Assembly (NCBI RefSeq): GCF_007362955.1
Contig: NZ_CP041696.1
Span: 2,046,001-2,110,000 of the forward strand
From: Lysinibacillus fusiformis
GTDB lineage: Bacteria > Bacillota > Bacilli > Bacillales_A > Planococcaceae
DNA: 64,000 nt
Direction: 5' to 3'
In this document: one piece after another, positions 59,626 through 64,000 of the stretch
How positions within the stretch are numbered: position 1 is the stretch's first letter
How the letters are laid out: each line of letters begins with the position of its first letter
Made by a program: the position numbers and the translations under genes
Notes under the pieces: generated by a model
What the model saw: only the letters and a program-made list of their open reading frames with translations
What the model was told of the DNA's origin: nothing
Databases searched by the model: none

Positions 59626-60024
59626 ATGACAATGACTGATCCGATTGCAGATATGCTTACTCGCATTCGTAATGCGAACATGGTTCGTCACGAGAAGTTA
59701 GAAGTACCAGCTTCCAACGTGAAAAAAGAAATCGCTGAAATTTTAAAGCGTGAAGGTTTCGTACGTGACGTAGAATACGTGGAAGACAACAAGCAAGGTA
59801 TTATTCGTATTTTCTTAAAATACGGTAAAGATAACGAGCGCGTTATCACTGGCTTAAAACGTATTTCTAAACCTGGTCTACGTGTATATGCTAAAACAAA
59901 TGAAGTTCCTAAAGTACTGAACGGTCTTGGTATCGCTTTAGTGTCAACTTCACAAGGTTTATTAACAGATAAAGAAGCTCGCGCTAAACAAGTTGGCGGC
60001 GAAGTTCTAGCATACGTTTGGTAA
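59626..60024 (+). CDS. rpsH: 30S ribosomal protein S8
   Basis: S8 binds helix 21 of 16S rRNA and in other bacteria represses the spc operon. The 132-residue protein begins [18 protein letters not shown] and ends [18 protein letters not shown] precedes the ATG. Confidence 0.96.
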   Translation: MTMTDPIADMLTRIRNANMVRHEKLEVPASNVKKEIAEILKREGFVRDVEYVEDNKQGIIRIFLKYGKDNERVITGLKRISKPGLRVYAKTNEVPKVLNGLGIALVSTSQGLLTDKEARAKQVGGEVLAYVW

Positions 60025-60054
60025 TTAGCAATAAATGAATGGAGGTGCAACTAA

Positions 60055-60594
60055 ATGTCTCGTGTAGGTAAAAAAATTATCGAGGTACCAGCTAACGTAA
60101 CTGTTACTGTTGCAGCTGACAACACTGTTACTGTTAAAGGTCCTAAAGGCGAACTTGTTCGTTCTTTCCACCAAGATATGAAAATTGAGCAAGAAGGTAA
60201 TGCGATCTCTGTATCTCGTCCTTCTGACTCAAAAGAACACCGCACAAACCACGGTACAACTCGTGCGCTTTTAGCGAACATGGTTACTGGTGTTTCTGCA
60301 GGTTTCGAAAAATCATTAGAACTAATCGGTGTCGGTTACCGTGCGCAATTACAAGGGAAAAAACTTGTTCTTAACGTAGGTTACTCTCACCCAGTTGAGT
60401 TCACACCTGAAGATGGTCTAGAAGTAGAAGTTCCTTCTAATACTAAAATCATCGTTAAAGGTATTAGCAAAGAACGCGTTGGCGCTCTTGCATCTAACAT
60501 CCGTGACGTTCGTCCACCAGAGCCTTACAAAGGTAAAGGTATCCGTTACGAAGGCGAATATGTTCGTCGTAAAGAAGGTAAAACAGGTAAATAA
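60055..60594 (+). CDS. rplF: 50S ribosomal protein L6
   Basis: L6 binds near the sarcin-ricin loop. The 179-residue protein begins [16 protein letters not shown] and ends with the conserved [21 protein letters not shown] (quoted in part as [16 protein letters not shown]). GGAGGTG precedes the ATG. Confidence 0.96.
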   Translation: MSRVGKKIIEVPANVTVTVAADNTVTVKGPKGELVRSFHQDMKIEQEGNAISVSRPSDSKEHRTNHGTTRALLANMVTGVSAGFEKSLELIGVGYRAQLQGKKLVLNVGYSHPVEFTPEDGLEVEVPSNTKIIVKGISKERVGALASNIRDVRPPEPYKGKGIRYEGEYVRRKEGKTGK

Positions 60595-60626
60595 TGCTGC
60601 CTAAGCATTAGAAAGGAGTGACCCTT

Positions 60627-60986
60627 GTGATTACGAAACAGGATAAAAATCAAGTTCGTAAAAAACGTCATGCGCGAGTACGTTCTAAAATTTCGGGTAC
60701 TGCTGAGCGTCCACGCTTAAACGTATTCCGTTCTAACAAGAACATCTACGCTCAACTTATCGATGACGTAGCAGGCGTAACGATTGTTAGCGCATCTTCT
60801 CAAGAAAATGGTTTTGAAGGTGCTGGTAGCAACGTTGAAGCTGCATCAAAAATCGGTGAAACAATCGCGAAACGCGCTGCGGAAAAAAATATTACTGCTA
60901 TAGTTTTTGACCGTGGTGGTTACTTATATCATGGACGTGTGAAAGCTTTAGCTGAAGCTGCACGTGAGAACGGTTTAGAATTTTAA
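60627..60986 (+). CDS. rplR: 50S ribosomal protein L18
   Basis: L18 binds 5S rRNA. The 119-residue protein begins [20 protein letters not shown] and ends [20 protein letters not shown] sequence. I chose GTG 60627, seven bases after AAAGGAGTGA, matching the B. subtilis N-terminus; GTG 60618 overlaps the binding site. Confidence 0.95.
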   Translation: MITKQDKNQVRKKRHARVRSKISGTAERPRLNVFRSNKNIYAQLIDDVAGVTIVSASSQENGFEGAGSNVEAASKIGETIAKRAAEKNITAIVFDRGGYLYHGRVKALAEAARENGLEF

Positions 60987-61007
60987 TAAGAAGGAGGGAC
61001 ACATTTC

Positions 61008-61511
61008 ATGAGTCGAATTGACGCAAACAAACTTGGAGAACTTGAAGAACGCGTAGTTACTATTAACCGTGTTGCTAAAGTTGTTAAAGGTGGACGTCGC
61101 TTCCGCTTCACAGCACTAGTTGTTGTTGGCGATAGAAACGGTCATGTAGGTTTCGGTACTGGTAAAGCTCAAGAGGTGCCAGATGCTATCCGTAAAGCTG
61201 TTGAAGATGCGAAGAAAAACTTAGTAGAAGTGCCACGTGTTGGTGGAACAACTCCACACTTAGTGCTTGGTCGCTTCGGTGCAGGAGAAATCCTAATCAA
61301 ACCTGCAGCTCCTGGTACAGGAGTTATCGCTGGTGGTCCGGTACGTGCCGTACTAGAACTAGCTGGTATTACTGATATTCTTTCAAAATCACTTGGATCA
61401 AATACACCAATCAATATGGTTCGTGCAACTGTTCAAGGTTTAACTGAATTAAAACGCGTAGAGGACGTAGCGAAATTACGTGGTAAATCAGTGGAAGAAA
61501 TATTAGGATAA
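61008..61511 (+). CDS. rpsE: 30S ribosomal protein S5
   Basis: S5 contributes to decoding accuracy and the mRNA entry channel. The 167-residue protein has [20 protein letters not shown], where the spectinomycin-site loop VKGGRR is unaltered, and [28 protein letters not shown] precedes the ATG. Confidence 0.96.
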
Positions 61512-61524
61512 GGGGGGAATAATA

Positions 61525-61707
61525 ATGGCTAACAAATTAGAAATCACCCTTACAAAATCTGTGATTGGTTCTAAACCAGCACAACGCAAGACTATTGAAG
61601 CTTTAGGTTTACGTAAATTAAACCAAACTGTAGAGAAAGCTGATAATGCAGCAACTCGCGGTATGCTTGATAAAGTAGCTCACTTAGTTACTGTAAAAGA
61701 AAATTAA
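61525..61707 (+). CDS. rpmD: 50S ribosomal protein L30
   Basis: This is a small 50S protein of 60 residues with [20 protein letters not shown] and [14 protein letters not shown], typical of L30. AAGGGGGG precedes the ATG. Confidence 0.96.
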   Translation: MANKLEITLTKSVIGSKPAQRKTIEALGLRKLNQTVEKADNAATRGMLDKVAHLVTVKEN

Positions 61708-61741
61708 TTTTTAATTAACGAACAAGGAGGTGCCATCCAAT

Positions 61742-62182
61742 ATGAAACTTCATGAGTTAAAACCAGCAGAAGGTTCCCGTAAAGTACGTAACCGCGTAGG
61801 TCGCGGTATCGGTTCTGGTAACGGTAAAACTGCAGGTAGAGGTCATAAAGGTCAAAACTCTCGTTCTGGCGGCGGTGTACGCCCAGGATTCGAAGGTGGT
61901 CAAAACCCTTTATTCCGTCGTTTACCGAAGCGCGGCTTTACTAACATTAACCGTAAAGAGTACGCGATCGTTAATCTTGACACATTAAACCGTTTCGAAG
62001 ACGGTGCAGAAGTAACAACTGCATTATTACTTGAAACTGGTTTAGTGAGCAATGAAAAAGCTGGAATTAAAGTTCTTGGAAACGGAACTCTTAACAAAAA
62101 GCTTACAGTAAAAGCTCATAAATTCTCAGCTTCGGCTAAAGAAGCAATTGAAAATGCCGGCGGAACTACTGAGGTGATTTAA
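61742..62182 (+). CDS. rplO: 50S ribosomal protein L15
   Basis: L15 helps fold 23S rRNA. The 146-residue protein begins [20 protein letters not shown] and has the glycine-rich [21 protein letters not shown] chose ATG 61742, preceded by CAAGGAGGTG; an in-frame start at 61730 would lie in that site. The stop overlaps the secY start. Confidence 0.96.
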   Translation: MKLHELKPAEGSRKVRNRVGRGIGSGNGKTAGRGHKGQNSRSGGGVRPGFEGGQNPLFRRLPKRGFTNINRKEYAIVNLDTLNRFEDGAEVTTALLLETGLVSNEKAGIKVLGNGTLNKKLTVKAHKFSASAKEAIENAGGTTEVI

Positions 62183-63477
62183 TGTTTCAGACAATCTCTA
62201 ACTTTATGCGTGTTCGAGATATAAGAAATAAAATCATTTTCACACTTTTAATGTTAATCGTTTTTCGTATTGGGACATTCGTTCCAGTACCGAACGTTGA
62301 CGCTAATGTATTAAAGGCAACTGATGAGTTTAACCTCGTTGGTTTCCTGAATACTTTCGGCGGTGGTGCTCTGAGCAACTTCTCTATTTTTGCGATGGGG
62401 ATTATGCCTTACATCACAGCTTCAATCATTGTTCAGTTATTGCAAATGGACGTAGTACCGAAATTTGCTGAATGGGCAAAGCAAGGTGAAGTCGGAAGAC
62501 GTAAACTTGCACAATTTACTCGTTACTTTACTATTGTTCTTGCTTTTATCCAATCATTCGCGATGTCATTTGGTTTCAATAAAATGTATGGTGGATCATT
62601 GATTAAAGAAGAAGGAATTTTAACATATGTTACAATTTCGATCGTATTGACAGCGGGTACAGCATTCCTTGTATGGCTTGCTGAACAAATTACTGCTCAT
62701 GGTGTTGGTAATGGTATTTCCGTTGTTATCTTCGCAGGTATCGTTGCCGCATTACCTACAGCAGCAAACCAAATTTACGCACAACAAATCGAGGGTGCGG
62801 GTGATGAACTGTTTATTAACATCATTGTCCTTGCATTACTTGTTTTAATCTTACTTGCTATTGTAGTTGGTGTTATCTATGTGCAACAAGCACTACGTAA
62901 AATTCCAATTCAATATGCTAAACGAGTTACTGGACGTAATCAACAAACAGGTGGTCAACAAACGCACTTACCGTTAAAGGTAAATGCTGCAGGGGTTATT
63001 CCGGTAATCTTTGCATCAGCGTTTATTATGACACCTCGTACGTTAGTTCCGTTCTTTGGTGAAAATGCTGTGACAACATTCATTGAAAGCACGTTTGATA
63101 ATACAAAACCTGTTGGGATGATTGTTTACGTTGCATTGATCATCGCGTTCACATATTTCTATGCGTTCGTACAAGTGAACCCAGAAAATGTGGCAGATAA
63201 CTTGAAAAAACAGGGTGCTTACATTCCAGGTATTCGTCCGGGTGAAAACACTCAAACGTATTTAACAAGCGTGTTATATCGTTTGACATTTGTCGGAGCG
63301 ATTTTCTTAACTGTTATTTCTATTATGCCGATTATATTCATAAACTTTATGAATTTACCTGCATCAGTGCAAATCGGTGGTACTAGTATAATTATCGTAG
63401 TCGGCGTAGCGCTAGAAACGATGAAACAGCTAGAGTCTCAACTTGTTAAACGTCACTACAAAGGCTTTATGAAATAA
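62182..63477 (+). CDS. secY: Preprotein translocase subunit SecY
   Basis: SecY forms the protein-conducting channel. The 431-residue protein has ten hydrophobic helices. The plug and first helix region is FGGGALSNFSIFAMGIMPYI; it also has EQITAHGVGNGISVVIFAGI and the cytosolic C5 loop NLKKQGAYIPGIRPGENT. The ATG shares a base with the rplO stop. Confidence 0.97.
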   Translation: MFQTISNFMRVRDIRNKIIFTLLMLIVFRIGTFVPVPNVDANVLKATDEFNLVGFLNTFGGGALSNFSIFAMGIMPYITASIIVQLLQMDVVPKFAEWAKQGEVGRRKLAQFTRYFTIVLAFIQSFAMSFGFNKMYGGSLIKEEGILTYVTISIVLTAGTAFLVWLAEQITAHGVGNGISVVIFAGIVAALPTAANQIYAQQIEGAGDELFINIIVLALLVLILLAIVVGVIYVQQALRKIPIQYAKRVTGRNQQTGGQQTHLPLKVNAAGVIPVIFASAFIMTPRTLVPFFGENAVTTFIESTFDNTKPVGMIVYVALIIAFTYFYAFVQVNPENVADNLKKQGAYIPGIRPGENTQTYLTSVLYRLTFVGAIFLTVISIMPIIFINFMNLPASVQIGGTSIIIVVGVALETMKQLESQLVKRHYKGFMK

Positions 63478-63512
63478 TGTTGGTTTTTAGGGAACGTTTG
63501 CTCGTTTCCTGA

Positions 63513-64000
<488 letters not shown>

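Overview
The window is about 64 kb of low-GC Firmicutes chromosome. Three things show this: strong AAGGAGG-type ribosome binding sites, sigma-A-like promoters, and a long block in the Bacillus gene order from ctsR to adk. Protein details (a Bacillus-type HemAT, a Bce-type peptide detoxification module, an Arg at S12 position 56) suggest a Lysinibacillus/Planococcaceae-like bacterium. The genus is an inference. No rRNA, tRNA, CRISPR array, prophage or insertion sequence was seen.

Region 1 (1-14.7 kb) is metabolic and accessory. It begins with the end of a branched-chain amino acid ABC transporter (livH end, livM, livG, livF). Next come a DUF985 cupin, an unrecognised protein, an RluF-type pseudouridine synthase, an acetaldehyde dehydrogenase with its usual DUF779 partner, a DUF4003 protein, a second aldehyde dehydrogenase and a YkhA-type acyl-CoA thioesterase. 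The block ends with the oxygen sensor HemAT, two small membrane proteins, a SAM methyltransferase and the magnesium channel CorA. CorA is preceded by an intergenic RNA that appears highly structured.

Region 2 (14.7-31 kb) is the ctsR-mcsA-mcsB-clpC stress operon with a triple CtsR operator, then radA, yacL, ispD, ispF, gltX, a T-box-controlled cysE-cysS-mrnC-rlmB-rae1 cluster, sigH, rpmG and secE. The order matches Bacillus subtilis except that disA is absent between radA and yacL.

Region 3 (31-47.9 kb) is the nusG-rplKA-rplJL-rsmC-rpoBC-rplGB-rpsL-rpsG-fusA-tuf block. It is rich in leader RNAs and attenuator-like hairpins. S12 carries Arg56 and Ala104 where B. subtilis has Lys and Pro, which predicts streptomycin insensitivity.

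Region 4 (47.9-52.5 kb) is a BceRS two-component system with its BceAB transporter, lying between tuf and the S10 operon.

Region 5 (52.5-64 kb) is the S10-spc ribosomal protein operon in standard order through secY, ending inside adk at the window edge.

The main leads for new biology are the corA leader RNA, a folded spacer between the Shine-Dalgarno sequence and the start codon of ispF (with a weaker echo at nusG), the natural S12 substitutions, and a 41-residue gene opposite the DUF779 gene that shares its terminator.
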